The notes: generated by a model not told the origin, from the letters alone. 57,869 nucleotides of DNA from Deltaproteobacteria bacterium (GCA_016189835.1 JACPRU010000052.1:1-57869), one strand, 5' to 3'; counted from the first letter of the stretch, positions 17,640 through 27,558 are shown. Translations and numbers: made by a program.

Positions 17640-19103
17640 TCAGATCTTGAGCGTCATCTCGACGTAGCCGAAGTCGCCCTGGTCGCCGGCGAACATCGAG
17701 CGGACGATCGCGCCGCCGAACACGTGCGCGTAATAGAGGACGATCGACACGTTCGGGCTCAGGTCGTAGCTGAGCGTGGTCTCGAGCACGCGGAGGAGAT
17801 CGGTCCTGCCGCCGGCCGGCCGGCCGGCGTAGCCGAAGCCGACGTCGCGCTCGGAGACCCAGGCGCCGCCGCCCTGGTACCAGAGGTCGCGCCCCTCGGT
17901 GAGACGGATGTCGTGGAAGTCGGTGCGCGAGACCAGGCCCGGCATCGGCCGCAGCAGGAGCTGCGCGAACGCGTCCGCGTTGTTCAGCAGGTTGTAGAAG
18001 GTCGTGAAGGAGTAGATCCGCGCGGTCGGCAGGATCTGGAAGAAGGTGTCGTGATCGCCGTCCGCGGGATCGTCGTCTCCCGAAGTGCGGCCGTAGCCGA
18101 ACCGAAGCCACGGTTTCCAGCCGACGTTCGCGGGCTGCCAGCCCGTCTCCGCGGCGTACGCCCACCCGGAGTGATCGAGCGTACCCCAGTCGCCGGTCTG
18201 CAGCGCTCCCCAGGCGAGGAAGTCGAGCGGTCCCGCCGATGACGGAACCATGTGGATCCAGTGGGCGCCGAAGGTGTGGGCCTCGATCTTCTCGCGGTCG
18301 AGGGCACGCACGTCGGGCGCGCGGTTGTCCGACTTCAGGAGCCCGCGGTCGTCGGCGTAGTAGATGTAGAAGAACCGCCCGTCGCCGAGCGAGGCGAAGG
18401 AGGGGCGCGTCAGGTTGACCGCGCCGTAGGCCAGATCGACGTCGGTCATCTCATCCATCCCGTCGAGGTCGAACAGACCCTGCGTCGGGTGCGACGCCAT
18501 CGCCGTCACGTTGAGCGGCGCGCGCGTGAACGAGACGACCGCGCCGTCGAACGCGCGCCCGACGTGCGCGAAGCTGAAGGGACCGATCAGGCGCTGCGAG
18601 AGGCGCAGGTTCTTCAGCCAATCGAGCGTCGGGTCGCCGGTCAGCACCTCGGAGCCTTCGGAAAACTCGAAGCGACCGCCCTTCACCGAGAGCCCCGGGA
18701 TGCCCAATCGCTTCAGGTTCACGAAGCCCTGCTTGAGGAAGACGCTGGCGTCGTTCTGCGCCCGGTTGTTCGCGAAGTAGATGCCGCCGTGGCCGAGCGC
18801 TCCGATCGGCGGCGGGCCGACCGCGTCGTCGGGAAGCGCGAAGAGCGCGCTGCTCTGCCCCTCGACCACGACGTCGAAGGCGTCGTCCTTCCAGGCGAGC
18901 GAGAGGCGCGTGAGCGTCGCGCCGAAGATGTAGTCGTCGTTGGTCGTTCCGCCCGGCTCGAAGAAGTTCCACACCTCGCCGCGGGTGCGCAGGCTCGCCG
19001 CGAGCGAGAGCTTGGGCGAGATCGCTTCGAGCGGAATCTCCGCCCGCGCCGATCCTGCCAGCATCGTCAACAGCGCCGCCAGTCGAACCACCCACACCCT
19101 CAT
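17640..19103 (-). CDS. Alginate-export-like outer-membrane beta-barrel protein
   Basis: A 487-residue protein with a signal peptide (MRVWVVRLAALLTMLAGSARA) and alternating aromatic/polar strands typical of an outer-membrane barrel. Regions such as LRTRGEVWNFFEPG, the GGRFEFSEGSE strand and the C-terminal GDFGYVEMTLKI resemble the AlgE-like alginate_exp family. The start at 19103 has GGAGGAATTC in front. It is last in the type II molybdoenzyme operon, 41 bp after the chaperone gene, so it may be the outer-membrane pore for that enzyme's substrate or product. Family assignment is moderate; alginate as substrate is unlikely here. Confidence 0.75.
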   Translation of the reverse strand: MRVWVVRLAALLTMLAGSARAEIPLEAISPKLSLAASLRTRGEVWNFFEPGGTTNDDYIFGATLTRLSLAWKDDAFDVVVEGQSSALFALPDDAVGPPPIGALGHGGIYFANNRAQNDASVFLKQGFVNLKRLGIPGLSVKGGRFEFSEGSEVLTGDPTLDWLKNLRLSQRLIGPFSFAHVGRAFDGAVVSFTRAPLNVTAMASHPTQGLFDLDGMDEMTDVDLAYGAVNLTRPSFASLGDGRFFYIYYADDRGLLKSDNRAPDVRALDREKIEAHTFGAHWIHMVPSSAGPLDFLAWGALQTGDWGTLDHSGWAYAAETGWQPANVGWKPWLRFGYGRTSGDDDPADGDHDTFFQILPTARIYSFTTFYNLLNNADAFAQLLLRPMPGLVSRTDFHDIRLTEGRDLWYQGGGAWVSERDVGFGYAGRPAGGRTDLLRVLETTLSYDLSPNVSIVLYYAHVFGGAIVRSMFAGDQGDFGYVEMTLKI

Positions 19104-19144
19104 GAATTCCTCCACGATCGCGCCGTTTCGACGATCATCGCCGG

Positions 19145-19780
19145 CTAGGTTTCGGGACAAACGAACGGAGACGGATCCTCTTCGATCGGGGCGATCCCCA
19201 GGGGACGCCAGCCGTGCTCGGCGAGGTCGGCCTCGACCCAATCGCTCAAGAGATCCCCGAGAGCCCGATAGAACGGGTGACGGCTCTGTTCGCGCAAGCG
19301 CCGTCCCAAGGCCCGAGCCCAGCGCCCGAGATGCTCCTCGGCGAGGATCGTCCGCGCCTCGCGCGTCACGGCGAGGCCCTCTTCGTTGCCCTCGTCGGCG
19401 GCGAGCGCCTCCTTCAGGCAGAGCAGACTCGCGAACTCGAGCTCGGCTCCGACGTGATCGACGCGCTCGCGCTCGGCGGCGCCGGCGCGAACGCCGAAGG
19501 CCCGATAGAGGGTCGCCAGACGCCCGAGCCGCGCCTCCTTGTCGGCGCCGACGTAGGTCGTCTCGTACGGGCTCACGGCCACGCTCTGGGCGAACAGCCG
19601 GCAATGCTCGGGCTCGAGCGCGGCATCGACGAGGGGGCGGAGCCTCTCGGCGATCGGCGCGATCGGCGCCGGTGCCGTAGGATCGGCAGCGAGCGCAGCG
19701 CGGAGACGGGCACCGTCGGGATAGCGGAACGCCAGGGCGAGCAGACGATAGCCTTCCGCGCGAACCAGCGGGCCCGTCAC
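19145..19780 (-). CDS. TorD/NarJ-like molybdoenzyme maturation chaperone
   Basis: An all-helical 211-residue protein of the TorD/DmsD/NarJ group, which hold the apo-catalytic subunit until the molybdenum cofactor is inserted and the Tat signal is released. Diagnostic segments are YRLLALAFRYPDG at the start and VSPYETTYVGADKEARLG followed by YRAFGV in the middle. The GTG start at 19780 overlaps the stop of the gamma gene (GTGA). Being the fourth gene after alpha, beta and gamma matches the delta position in ebd/ser/clr-type operons. Confidence 0.85.
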   Translation of the reverse strand: MTGPLVRAEGYRLLALAFRYPDGARLRAALAADPTAPAPIAPIAERLRPLVDAALEPEHCRLFAQSVAVSPYETTYVGADKEARLGRLATLYRAFGVRAGAAERERVDHVGAELEFASLLCLKEALAADEGNEEGLAVTREARTILAEEHLGRWARALGRRLREQSRHPFYRALGDLLSDWVEADLAEHGWRPLGIAPIEEDPSPFVCPET

Positions 19781-20664
19781 GGCAGGCCCACCTCGACGAA
19801 GGGGTGCCAGTGCTTGCGACCGGCCACGTTCCCGGCGCCTCCTTCCCAGAGCGCGAAGGCCATCTGGCGCTTTGCACCGTCGGGGAAGCTCGGGTTCGCC
19901 GGGTCGGCGACGGCCCGCGGCAGAAGCAAGACGACGGTCCACACGCCGTCTCGCCAGCGGCCGCGAGCGCGCGCGTCCTGGAAGCGGTGGTCGGCGAGCG
20001 ATCCGAAGCCCTCGGCGTGCAGCTCCTCCACCGGCCAGCGCCGCTCGAGCTTGCTCACCGGGTTTCCCGCCGTCGTCGCCGGGAAGTAGCGGCGCGCGTC
20101 CGAGGTCTGGAACGCCTCGCTCACCGGGAACGGTTCGCCGCCACTCGCGAACGGATAGTGGTCCGCCCAGAAGCCGGGATAGCGGTCCTGGACGTCGCGG
20201 TGCCCCTCCTCGACGTCGTGCTGCCAGACCGCCTTCCAGTGGGCGAGGTACACGGGATTGTCCTTGGACCCCATCATCGGATTCGCCGCCGGCACGTCGC
20301 GCAGCGGCACCTCGACGGCGACCCCGTCCGTGTAGCGGTCGACCTGCGTGTCGTCATCCCGCGCGGGGTCGGACCATTGCAGGCGGATGCCGAGCCAGCG
20401 CGCGTCCGCCATCGCCTGCACCGCGAGCTTCGCGACCGAGGCGCGATCGAGCATCGGATAAGCGACTCCCTGCGCCATCAGCGGGATCTCCGCCGTCGCG
20501 GCCGAGCGCCAGGCGGCGGCATCGACGTCGTCGAGCGGAACCTCGGCGACGCGACTCACGCGGATCGACGTCGCGGCGGACCCGCCGCTCGTCGCCGGCG
20601 GCCGCGACTCGCAAGCGACCACGGCGACCGCAATCGGAATGGCCAGCAGCACTTTCGGCTTCAT
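19777..20664 (-). CDS. Heme-binding gamma subunit (EB_dh-like), lipoprotein
   Basis: A 295-residue protein with a lipoprotein signal (MKPKVLLAIPIAVAVVAC, lipid-modified Cys18), followed by a beta-rich domain like the heme b-binding gamma subunits of ethylbenzene dehydrogenase and related type II DMSO reductases: VDAAAWRSAATAEIPLMAQG, a tryptophan-rich middle (AHWKAVWQHDVEEGHRDVQ) and WRDGVWTVVLLLPRAV near the end. In relatives this subunit passes electrons between the beta subunit's Fe-S clusters and a periplasmic carrier. The lipobox suggests membrane tethering, unlike the soluble gamma of EbDH. The start at 20664 follows the beta gene by 8 bp. Confidence 0.82.
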   Translation of the reverse strand: MKPKVLLAIPIAVAVVACESRPPATSGGSAATSIRVSRVAEVPLDDVDAAAWRSAATAEIPLMAQGVAYPMLDRASVAKLAVQAMADARWLGIRLQWSDPARDDDTQVDRYTDGVAVEVPLRDVPAANPMMGSKDNPVYLAHWKAVWQHDVEEGHRDVQDRYPGFWADHYPFASGGEPFPVSEAFQTSDARRYFPATTAGNPVSKLERRWPVEELHAEGFGSLADHRFQDARARGRWRDGVWTVVLLLPRAVADPANPSFPDGAKRQMAFALWEGGAGNVAGRKHWHPFVEVGLP

Positions 20665-20672
20665 CGTCGGCC

Positions 20673-21800
20673 TCACGTAACGTTGTGTCGGTAGACGTCG
20701 TTCTTGCGGTCGAAGAACTCGCGCGCGAAGAACGGCTCGGTGTACGGCACGCGCACGACCTCGCGATCCTCGGCGTCGTAGCCGATCGCTTCCTCGGCCT
20801 CGGCGCGGAAGCGGTGCAGAATCCGAGGGGTGTTGCCGAACAGCAGCAGGGCACCGAGCAGCTCGCGGTCGGTCGGCGCCGAGCGATAGGCGGCGGCGGC
20901 CTCCTCGACGCCGGGTCCGAACGCCTGGGCGAGAAAATCGCGAGGGACGTGCAGCGGGGGTACGTAGTAGACGTTCGGCTCCGTGCCGAACTGCGGGTAG
21001 AGCGGCAACGCGACCTTGCGAATGCGCACCAGATAATCGAGCGGATTGTCGGCGCGCTCGGAGCCGGGCGGGCTCAAGAAGCCTTGCAGGCGGATCTTGC
21101 CGATGCAGGTCTGCACGCACTGTGGCTGTTCACCGCGCTCGATCAACGGATAGCAGCCGATGCACTTCTCCGAGACGCGCGTGATGGCGTTGTAGAAGAC
21201 CTTCTTGTACGGACAGGCCTTGAGGCACTCGCGGTAGCCGCGGCAGCGCGACTGATCGATCAGCACGATCCCGTCCTCCGGGCGCTTGTAGATCGCCTTG
21301 CGCGGGCAGGCGGCGAGGCAGGCGGGATAAGTGCAGTGGTTGCAGATGCGGGCGAGATAGAACATCCACGCCCGATGGATGCCCTGGAAGAAGGCGCCGC
21401 GCTCGATCGTTCCGGCGATCACGTCCTCGCCGAGATTCGGTGAGGCATAGTCGGCCTCGTCGGGCGCGTAACCGAGCACGCGCTCGTTCGGCGCCGCCGC
21501 CTCGAACACCGTCTTGCCCTCGTAGGTCCCGCCGCTCCAGCGACCGGTACCGAGCTTCTCGAGAAGGTGCACGTCCCAGCCGTGCGGGAAGAACCCGTAC
21601 GGCTTCGACTCGACGTTGTTGTAGAAGACGTGTTCCTGGCCCTTGCCGCTCGTCCACGTCGTCTTGCACGCGATCGAGCACGTCTGACACGCGATGCACT
21701 TGTTGGTGTCGAAGACGTAGGCGATCTGCCGTGCCGGCCGCGCTCCCTCGTAGGGGAACTCCATCTCCCGACCGAGCTGCCAATTTCCGACTTTGCTCAT
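20673..21800 (-). CDS. Fe-S beta subunit, NxrB/NarH-like
   Basis: A 375-residue four-cluster ferredoxin-like electron-transfer subunit. Cysteine groups are [11 protein letters not shown] (35-45), [26 protein letters not shown] and CIGC...QCVQTC. The opening [12 protein letters not shown], the block [16 protein letters not shown] and the closing [18 protein letters not shown] closely resemble the beta subunit of nitrite oxidoreductases as I remember them, more than NarH of cytoplasmic nitrate reductases. It has no signal peptide and would be co-exported with the Tat-signal-bearing alpha subunit. The ATG overlaps the alpha stop (ATGA). Confidence 0.9.
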   Translation of the reverse strand: MSKVGNWQLGREMEFPYEGARPARQIAYVFDTNKCIACQTCSIACKTTWTSGKGQEHVFYNNVESKPYGFFPHGWDVHLLEKLGTGRWSGGTYEGKTVFEAAAPNERVLGYAPDEADYASPNLGEDVIAGTIERGAFFQGIHRAWMFYLARICNHCTYPACLAACPRKAIYKRPEDGIVLIDQSRCRGYRECLKACPYKKVFYNAITRVSEKCIGCYPLIERGEQPQCVQTCIGKIRLQGFLSPPGSERADNPLDYLVRIRKVALPLYPQFGTEPNVYYVPPLHVPRDFLAQAFGPGVEEAAAAYRSAPTDRELLGALLLFGNTPRILHRFRAEAEEAIGYDAEDREVVRVPYTEPFFAREFFDRKNDVYRHNVT

Positions 21801-23323
21801 GACCCGCCTTTCGCGACCTGCACGAAGCTCCCGGCGATGAACTGCTTCAGGGCCGGCGACTCGTTGCCGGGAGTGAGGCCGAGCTCGACCGGCCGCCAGG
21901 CACCTTTGCCGCCGATGCCTCCCGGCTCGGCGCGGGTGATCTTCACCAGCGATTCGCGCGGGGCGCCGGTCGGCCCATGCACGTCGACCTCGAAGCCGGC
22001 GCCGAGGACCTGCGTGTGCAGGTTCTTGCGCACCAGGGAATCGGTCATCTGGGTGGGACGGAGATAGCCGCGCGTGCAGCTCTGGTGGCTGCCGGTGCGG
22101 AACAGCGCCTGGTAGCCGGTCTCGGGATTGCGCGCCAGCCCGCGGGAATCCGTCTCCTGACCCCGCACCGAGCCCGGGGTGGCGCCGTACATGTTGTGCC
22201 ACATGCGCGTCACGCCGCGCGGCGTTCCAGGATAGAAGCGCAGGCGACACAGGAGCCGGGCGATGTGGTAGTCCTCGGGGCGCTGCTGCCAGCCGTGAAA
22301 CGGGCGGTCTTCGGGATCGGCGTCGACCCAGACGTAGTCGCCGTCCTGACAGCCGAGCTCGCGGGCGTCGTCGGGATGGACCTCGATGTAGCTCTCGGTC
22401 ACGAACGGCGTCCGGCGATCGCGGCGCATGAGATCGCCGAACGGCCCGAACCACACCGCGACGATGTCGGTGTCGACCGGCGTGGTGTGCGCGCCGTGCC
22501 GGTACTTCGGTGTATGGAAGACGTAGCGGTAAGCGGGATCGCGCGTGGTGAGCGGGTGCTTCGTCGCCTCGACCTCGGCCCAGGGGCGCACGACGTTGCG
22601 CGCCTGTCGCGTTTCGCCGTCGAGCACGCCGGCGTCGACGCCGTAGTCGGCGGGGCCCTTCGGGCGGATCGCCGGGTGGGGTTTGGCGACGATCACGTTC
22701 GGCTCGTGGAACGTCGCGTCCACCGGCTCGCGGTGCACCGGCAGGCACTCGCCGGCTGCGCGGAACTCGGGCTCGTCGCGGTAGAGCTCGAGCCGTCCGG
22801 TACGGGTGTACCAGGGGCGGCTCTCGTAAGCCTGCTCCCAGCCCACGCTCTTGGGGTAGGTGCGCGAGAGCAGGATCGTCGGCACGCCGTTCTTCGCCCG
22901 CTCCTCGGCCGCCAGCACGTCGATGCCGCGAGCCATGCTCGAGGCGTTGAGGATCCGCTGCAGGTAGACGTCGACGCGCCCCTCGCCGACGAAATGCCAC
23001 ATCCGCGCGAAGCGCTCGTCGCCGGTCAGCTCGCTGAGCGCCGCGGCCACGCCCGCGCTCGTTTCGATGTCGGAGCGGGTGTCGTGGATGCGCTCGAGAG
23101 GCGTGCGCGGGAACACCGAGAGAAACGGGTTCGTCACGCTCGCGGTGACGTCGAGGTGCTTGAACTCCGCCCACGAGTCGACCGGGAAGACGACGTCCGC
23201 GTACTCGCACGACGCCGTCCACCACCAGTCGTTCACCACCAGCATCTCGACCCGCGGCAGGGTGTTGAAGACGGTCTCGTAGTGCCCCTTGGCGTTGCCG
23301 ATGAGCGAGTTCGAATTGCTCAC
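21797..23323 (-). CDS. NXR-like molybdoenzyme alpha subunit, part after the amber codon
   Basis: This frame continues the catalytic subunit after an in-frame TAG at 23335-23333. It begins [18 protein letters not shown] and runs about 510 residues through the rest of the molybdopterin domain to the dinucleotide-binding C-terminal domain ([50 protein letters not shown]). The first possible restart is a GTG at 23323 in a run of conserved sequence with no ribosome binding site, so independent translation is unlikely to make a useful protein. Without the stop, both parts form one polypeptide of about 1173 residues, the length of NXR alpha. It overlaps the beta gene by 4 bp. Confidence 0.75.
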   Translation of the reverse strand: MSNSNSLIGNAKGHYETVFNTLPRVEMLVVNDWWWTASCEYADVVFPVDSWAEFKHLDVTASVTNPFLSVFPRTPLERIHDTRSDIETSAGVAAALSELTGDERFARMWHFVGEGRVDVYLQRILNASSMARGIDVLAAEERAKNGVPTILLSRTYPKSVGWEQAYESRPWYTRTGRLELYRDEPEFRAAGECLPVHREPVDATFHEPNVIVAKPHPAIRPKGPADYGVDAGVLDGETRQARNVVRPWAEVEATKHPLTTRDPAYRYVFHTPKYRHGAHTTPVDTDIVAVWFGPFGDLMRRDRRTPFVTESYIEVHPDDARELGCQDGDYVWVDADPEDRPFHGWQQRPEDYHIARLLCRLRFYPGTPRGVTRMWHNMYGATPGSVRGQETDSRGLARNPETGYQALFRTGSHQSCTRGYLRPTQMTDSLVRKNLHTQVLGAGFEVDVHGPTGAPRESLVKITRAEPGGIGGKGAWRPVELGLTPGNESPALKQFIAGSFVQVAKGGS

Positions 23324-23332
23324 CCAGATCGC

Positions 23333-23335
23333 CTA
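23333..23335 (-). other. In-frame amber (TAG) codon inside the alpha subunit
   Basis: The codons read ACG CCG ACC TAG GCG ATC TGG, with the same frame open for 661 codons before and 511 after. The expected residue is Lys, so AAG to TAG is a single substitution. It is a nonsense mutation, a sequencing or assembly error, or readthrough. Confidence 0.85.
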
Positions 23336-25318
23336 GGTCGGCGTGGGGAGGTGGGTCTTGCCGGTGATCCTCTCCTTGCCCGCGTGCAGGATGCGGTCGC
23401 CGTGGTTCCAGTAGTGGACCGATTCGAACTTGAACCGCGATTTCACGACCGCCGGCTTCGCCGGATCGATCTGGACCGCGAAGGGATCCTCGGCGACGTA
23501 CTGCCCGAGCCCGTTGAAATAGGCGGCCCGGTAGTTGCCGGCGTAGGAGCCGACGTTGCCGCCGACGAAGCCGACGTTGCTGGTCAGCGCGGCGAGCAGA
23601 AAGATCGTGCGGTCCTTCAGGTCGTTGTTGAAGAACTGGTTCGGTCCCATGCCCACCGCGAAGAGGGTCGCGCGCGGGTTCTTGGCGATCTCGCGCGCGA
23701 TCGCGCGGACGCCGTCCGCCGGCGCCCAGGTGATGCGCTCGACGGTCGCGGGATCGAAGTTCTCGCGCACGTACTCGCGGACGAGGTCGAAGACCGGCCG
23801 GCATTCGACCTCGCGTCCGTCGGTGAGCTTCACGCGAAACGTGCCCGACAGCGCGGGGTCGATGCCGCGCTTCTTCCAGCGCTCGCCGACGTCGTCGCGC
23901 GCCACCGCGACCGCCGCCCCGCGCTTCGCATCCCACACGACGAACGGCGCGAAGCGGCCGAGCAGGCGCTCGGGGAGGAGCGCGCGCTGCTGTTTCGGCG
24001 CCGGCGGAGGCGCCTGACCCTCGGCGAGCACGTCGGCGCCGAGCCCCCCGCTCGCCTCGAGTCCCGCGTCCTGGGCCGAGAGGCGCTCGAGCGTGTCCAT
24101 GCGCACGAGCGAGGGAAGATCGGTCGACGACTTCACGAACTCCTGGTCGAAAAGCCCCTCCTCGAGCAGGACGTGACAGAGGCCGAGGGCGAGCGCGGGG
24201 GTCGTTCCGGGGCGCACGACCAGAGCGACATCGGCCTTGTTCATCGTCGCCGAGTACTCGGCGGCGATCACGACCACCTTGGTTCCCTTGAGCCGCGCCT
24301 CGGTCATCCAGTGGGCGTCCGGCATCTTGGTCGTCACCCAGTTCATTCCCCAGACGACCAGGAGCTTGGCGCGCTCGGCCATGCAGAGGTCCCAGTCGAC
24401 CGTCTGCTGCCCCGTGACCATCGGATGACCGGGGGGGAGATCGGTGTGCCAGGCGTAGTTGTCCCAGCCGCGCGCGCCGACCGCCTGAGCGGCGTCGACC
24501 TTGCGGACGTGCGCGTCGAGCAGCGCGAGCATGTTGGCGAAGCGGTACTGGCCGAAGATCCGCGTGATGCCGAGCAGCGGCATGCCGCCGCGCATCTTGA
24601 TCGTCTGCATCCCGACGCCGCCCGCCGCCTCGACCATCTCGGCGTCGAAGCCCTGGGCGAGGAGGCGCTTCTTCCCGTCCTCGCCGTTGTAGGCGGTCGC
24701 GATCGCCTGCAAGCCCCGCGCGACCAGCTCGTAAGCTTCCTTCCACGTCACGCGGACGAATCCATCGCGACCGCGGCGGAGGTAGCGCTCGTCGACCCGG
24801 CCGGACTGCGCGTCGCGGGGAAAGCCGGCGCGCGCCCAGTCGAGCCAGCCGCTGCGCACCATCGGATGCTTGCAGCGGCGGTCGCCGTAAAAGCGGCGGA
24901 CTAGCGCGAGCCCCTTCTGGCAGCAGCGCGGGTCCCAGCGATGCGTCGAGCGGCCCCCGGTCGCGTCAACGGCGTCACCGTAGGCGAACGTCGGCCCCAG
25001 CCGCACGACCGCGCCGCTGCGCACGTGCGCGCGCAGCAGGCAGTTGTGGGTGTCGTTCGGGGCGCACGTGAACGTGAAGCTCGAGTCGACGGAGAACAGA
25101 TCGCGATAGATCCGCTCCCAGCCGCGATTCGGGTACGCCTTGAGCGGATTCTCGACCTGCAGCGGTTCGAGAAACGAGAACGCCCACGAATCGGCGGCGA
25201 GGGCGGCCGAGAGCCCGACCCCGGCGCCGCAAAGCTTCAGGAAGGAGCGACGGTCGAGGTGCCCGCGCGAAGCCGGGGCATCCTCCGCGAGCTCGCCGAG
25301 GGGATCATCATTCCTCAT
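23333..25318 (-). CDS. NXR-like molybdoenzyme alpha subunit, part before the amber codon
   Basis: The first 661 residues of a type II DMSO-reductase catalytic subunit. It starts at the ATG at 25318 behind GGGAGA. The twin-arginine signal [20 protein letters not shown] predicts folding in the cytoplasm and Tat export. CAPNDTHNC (85-93) and the later RCCQKG carry Fe-S ligands, and [16 protein letters not shown] should include the Asp that binds molybdenum. [17 protein letters not shown] and CAPNDTHNC match nitrite-oxidoreductase-type alpha subunits better than ethylbenzene dehydrogenase. The frame ends at TAG (23335-23333) in the conserved THLPTPT-x-AIW segment, where relatives have Lys. Nitrite, nitrate or another oxyanion is the likely substrate; direction is unknown. 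Confidence 0.8.
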   Translation of the reverse strand: MRNDDPLGELAEDAPASRGHLDRRSFLKLCGAGVGLSAALAADSWAFSFLEPLQVENPLKAYPNRGWERIYRDLFSVDSSFTFTCAPNDTHNCLLRAHVRSGAVVRLGPTFAYGDAVDATGGRSTHRWDPRCCQKGLALVRRFYGDRRCKHPMVRSGWLDWARAGFPRDAQSGRVDERYLRRGRDGFVRVTWKEAYELVARGLQAIATAYNGEDGKKRLLAQGFDAEMVEAAGGVGMQTIKMRGGMPLLGITRIFGQYRFANMLALLDAHVRKVDAAQAVGARGWDNYAWHTDLPPGHPMVTGQQTVDWDLCMAERAKLLVVWGMNWVTTKMPDAHWMTEARLKGTKVVVIAAEYSATMNKADVALVVRPGTTPALALGLCHVLLEEGLFDQEFVKSSTDLPSLVRMDTLERLSAQDAGLEASGGLGADVLAEGQAPPPAPKQQRALLPERLLGRFAPFVVWDAKRGAAVAVARDDVGERWKKRGIDPALSGTFRVKLTDGREVECRPVFDLVREYVRENFDPATVERITWAPADGVRAIAREIAKNPRATLFAVGMGPNQFFNNDLKDRTIFLLAALTSNVGFVGGNVGSYAGNYRAAYFNGLGQYVAEDPFAVQIDPAKPAVVKSRFKFESVHYWNHGDRILHAGKERITGKTHLPTPT

Positions 25319-25798
25319 TCTTCGTCTCCCGAGAACGGAATCCGAGCGCTGCGGCCGCCCGGGCACGGAGGCGCGGGAGCGGGCGGCGTCCGGTCCGCGT
25401 GCGCGATTCGCCTACCGCCCACCACCTGCCCGCCGGCCCTATCCCTCTGATTCGGCACTCCGCGTTCGCAACCCTGGCGTCGGATTCGCTGACTTCTCAT
25501 CGCTGCTTTTCGCTTCGCCCTCGTCCAGCGCGAGCTTCTCGGACACTGGACGACGGGGCACCGCACCCGTAGCAACGCGCATGCCAGGGGATCGGCCGGA
25601 GGCGGCGCAGCCACCAGGTTGTTGCGGCGCGCGCGATAGGGCGCGTCTCGGCCGGCGCTCATAGGCGATTCTCCACGTCCTTGGTAGAGCGCCTGCATCG
25701 CTCGGCGGCGCCGCGCTCGAGGCGAGCCACGCAGATTGGGCGCGCGCTCCCGACGAACGGCCTGTGACGCATGTAGGCTCTGCGCTTCCCATCCTCGG

Positions 25799-25819
25799 GA
25801 AAACCGACCGGTCGTTTTC
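25799..25819. promoter_or_regulatory. TetR-type palindromic operator candidate
   Basis: AAAACCGACCGGTCGTTTT has a perfect 10-bp centre (CGACCGGTCG) flanked by A and T runs, a layout used by many TetR-family repressors. It lies in the 730-bp gene-free stretch between the divergent molybdoenzyme operon and the histidine kinase, about 480 bp from the alpha start. No TetR gene is in the window. I see no credible gene in the rest of 25319-26048. Confidence 0.4.
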
Positions 25820-26048
25820 TTACGGACGGGAACCCGAACGGCGAGCGGCTAGCATCGGGGAAGATCTCCGGAGGCGTGCCACGTATCCGAGGCGGCATGG
25901 TGGTTGCATGCGGCATGGAACCCAGTGAGCCAACGGGTTCAGCTCGAGGCTTTCGTGCGCCTGCTCGCCGCCTTCCGCGCGTGCGGCGCGTGGCGGTCTT
26001 CGCGCCCCGCGCGACCGTGGCGCGGTTAGGCGAGGGCGACGAGCAAGG

Positions 26049-27482
26049 ATGGATCGGAGCTCGGACACCTCGTCGGGCACGGGATCGCCGGGCAACCTCG
26101 TGGCGGAAGCATCACGGCGACCAGCCGGGTGGGCCGGGGATCGGCTCTCCGCATGGCTTTCGCGGATCGCGCTTGGCGAGTCAACCCACCCGGGGGCGTC
26201 GGGAGCCATGCCGCACGGCGTGGACCGTTACTTCCTCGTCCTGCGGTTCGGCTCGCTGGCTGCCGCGGTGCTGTGGCTGCGCCTCCTGTCGGGTCCGGGA
26301 GCCACCACGAAGGGCCTGCTGCTGATCGTCGCGTTCGCCGCGTACTCGGCGGCGCTCTTCGCCGGCGTCTGGCGCCGGCCCGACGCGCGGGCCGCGGCGT
26401 ACCTCGCTGCGCTGCCCGCCGATCTCGTCTTCCTCTTCCTCGTGTGCCGCTGGTCGGCTGAGCCGATGTCCGGCGCCTACCTCGCCTTCTACCTGTTGAT
26501 CGCGCTGCATGCGTTCTACTTCGGGATGGCGGTCGGTCTGGCGGCGGCGTTGTTCTTCGCCTCGCTCTACGCGAGCCTCTACCTGTCGCTACCGGCCGGG
26601 CAGCGCTGCTCGCCGGAGGAGCTGCTGCTCCGGCTCGGCTTCGCCTTCCTGGTGGCGGTGTCCCTGGCGCTCGTGTCCCGCGAGCTGCGTGCCCATCGCC
26701 GTCGGCTCGCCGACGCCAATCGCCAGCTCGAGCAGCGAAACCGCATCCTCGAGCAGACGTACCGCCATCTTTCGCTCGGGCGCCTCGCCGGAGCCGTTGC
26801 CCACAACATCAACAATCCCGCCGCCGCCATCGTCGCCAAGGCCGATGCGCTCCGCCGGCGCGCGGAGCGAGAGGGGTTGCCGCCGGTCTACGTCGAGGAC
26901 GCCGCAACGATCGCCGCGCAGGCATTCCGCATCGCGGGAATCGTGCGCAGTCTGCTCGCCCTCTCCCTCTCCCCGCGAAGCGAAGGCCCGCTGCGCAGCG
27001 TGGATCTCGGCGCCATGGCGGAGGGGGTGGTCATTCTGCTCGAGGACGAGGCGGCCGAGCGACGGGTATCGATCGAGCGGCGCCTCGCGGAGGGGATCCT
27101 GGTGCGGGCTCAGGAGGCCCCCCTCAGGCAGGTGATCCTCAACCTGCTCAGCAACGCTCTCGATGCGGTCGGAGACGGCGGGCAAGTCACGGTCGAGACC
27201 GCCCGCAGCGTCGAGCCGCGCATGGTCGAGCTGCGGGTGCGCGACGACGGGCCGGGAATCGCCGCCGAGAACCTCGACGACATCTTCAACCCCTTTTTCA
27301 CCACCAAGGCCGAGACCGACGGCGTCGGCGTCGGCCTCGGCCTCGGCCTCTCGCAGTCGCTGATCATCGTCCGTCGACTCGAAGGCACCATCTCGGTCGA
27401 GAGTGCGCCGGGGTCGGGGACGACCTTCACCGTGACGCTGCCGGCCGCCCCCGCAGAGCCGGCGAACGAGGCGGCCGCATGA
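26049..27482 (+). CDS. Membrane sensor histidine kinase
   Basis: A 477-residue kinase with about six predicted transmembrane helices (residues about 60-215), a short coiled coil (ADANRQLEQRNRILEQ), a dimerisation/phosphoacceptor helix (LGRLAGAVAHNINNPAAAIV) and an ATPase domain: N box NLLSNALDA, G1 DDGPGI, F box FNPFFTTK, G2 GVGLGLGLSQS. The residue after the phosphorylated His is Asn where HEINNP is usual, which may alter phosphatase or kinase activity. No response regulator is adjacent. An ATG at 26208 with GGGAG just upstream is an alternative start that trims 53 poorly structured residues. It is divergent from the molybdoenzyme operon, but the link is only positional. Confidence 0.85.
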   Translation: MDRSSDTSSGTGSPGNLVAEASRRPAGWAGDRLSAWLSRIALGESTHPGASGAMPHGVDRYFLVLRFGSLAAAVLWLRLLSGPGATTKGLLLIVAFAAYSAALFAGVWRRPDARAAAYLAALPADLVFLFLVCRWSAEPMSGAYLAFYLLIALHAFYFGMAVGLAAALFFASLYASLYLSLPAGQRCSPEELLLRLGFAFLVAVSLALVSRELRAHRRRLADANRQLEQRNRILEQTYRHLSLGRLAGAVAHNINNPAAAIVAKADALRRRAEREGLPPVYVEDAATIAAQAFRIAGIVRSLLALSLSPRSEGPLRSVDLGAMAEGVVILLEDEAAERRVSIERRLAEGILVRAQEAPLRQVILNLLSNALDAVGDGGQVTVETARSVEPRMVELRVRDDGPGIAAENLDDIFNPFFTTKAETDGVGVGLGLGLSQSLIIVRRLEGTISVESAPGSGTTFTVTLPAAPAEPANEAAA

Positions 27483-27558
27483 CGAGAGCCCCGACGGCCC
27501 CGATCGCGGCCGACGAGCCCGCTTGAGCCCGTCGGGCCAATTTGAGAGAACCCGAGCG

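Noticed and set aside
23333-23335. TAG as a pyrrolysine or selenocysteine codon
   Set aside because: Selenocysteine uses TGA. The site aligns with Lys in relatives, far from the active site as far as I can tell, and no pyrrolysine genes are in the window; a nonsense change or error is simpler.
21977-24904. A 975-codon plus-strand frame opposite the molybdoenzyme alpha gene
   Set aside because: Antisense shadow; no recognisable domain and the opposing strand is a clear conserved enzyme. It does not explain the amber codon.
25319-26048. Several 80-130-codon frames in the gap between the molybdoenzyme operon and the kinase
   Set aside because: All are Arg/Pro/Ala-rich with no motif or Shine-Dalgarno; treated as non-coding.
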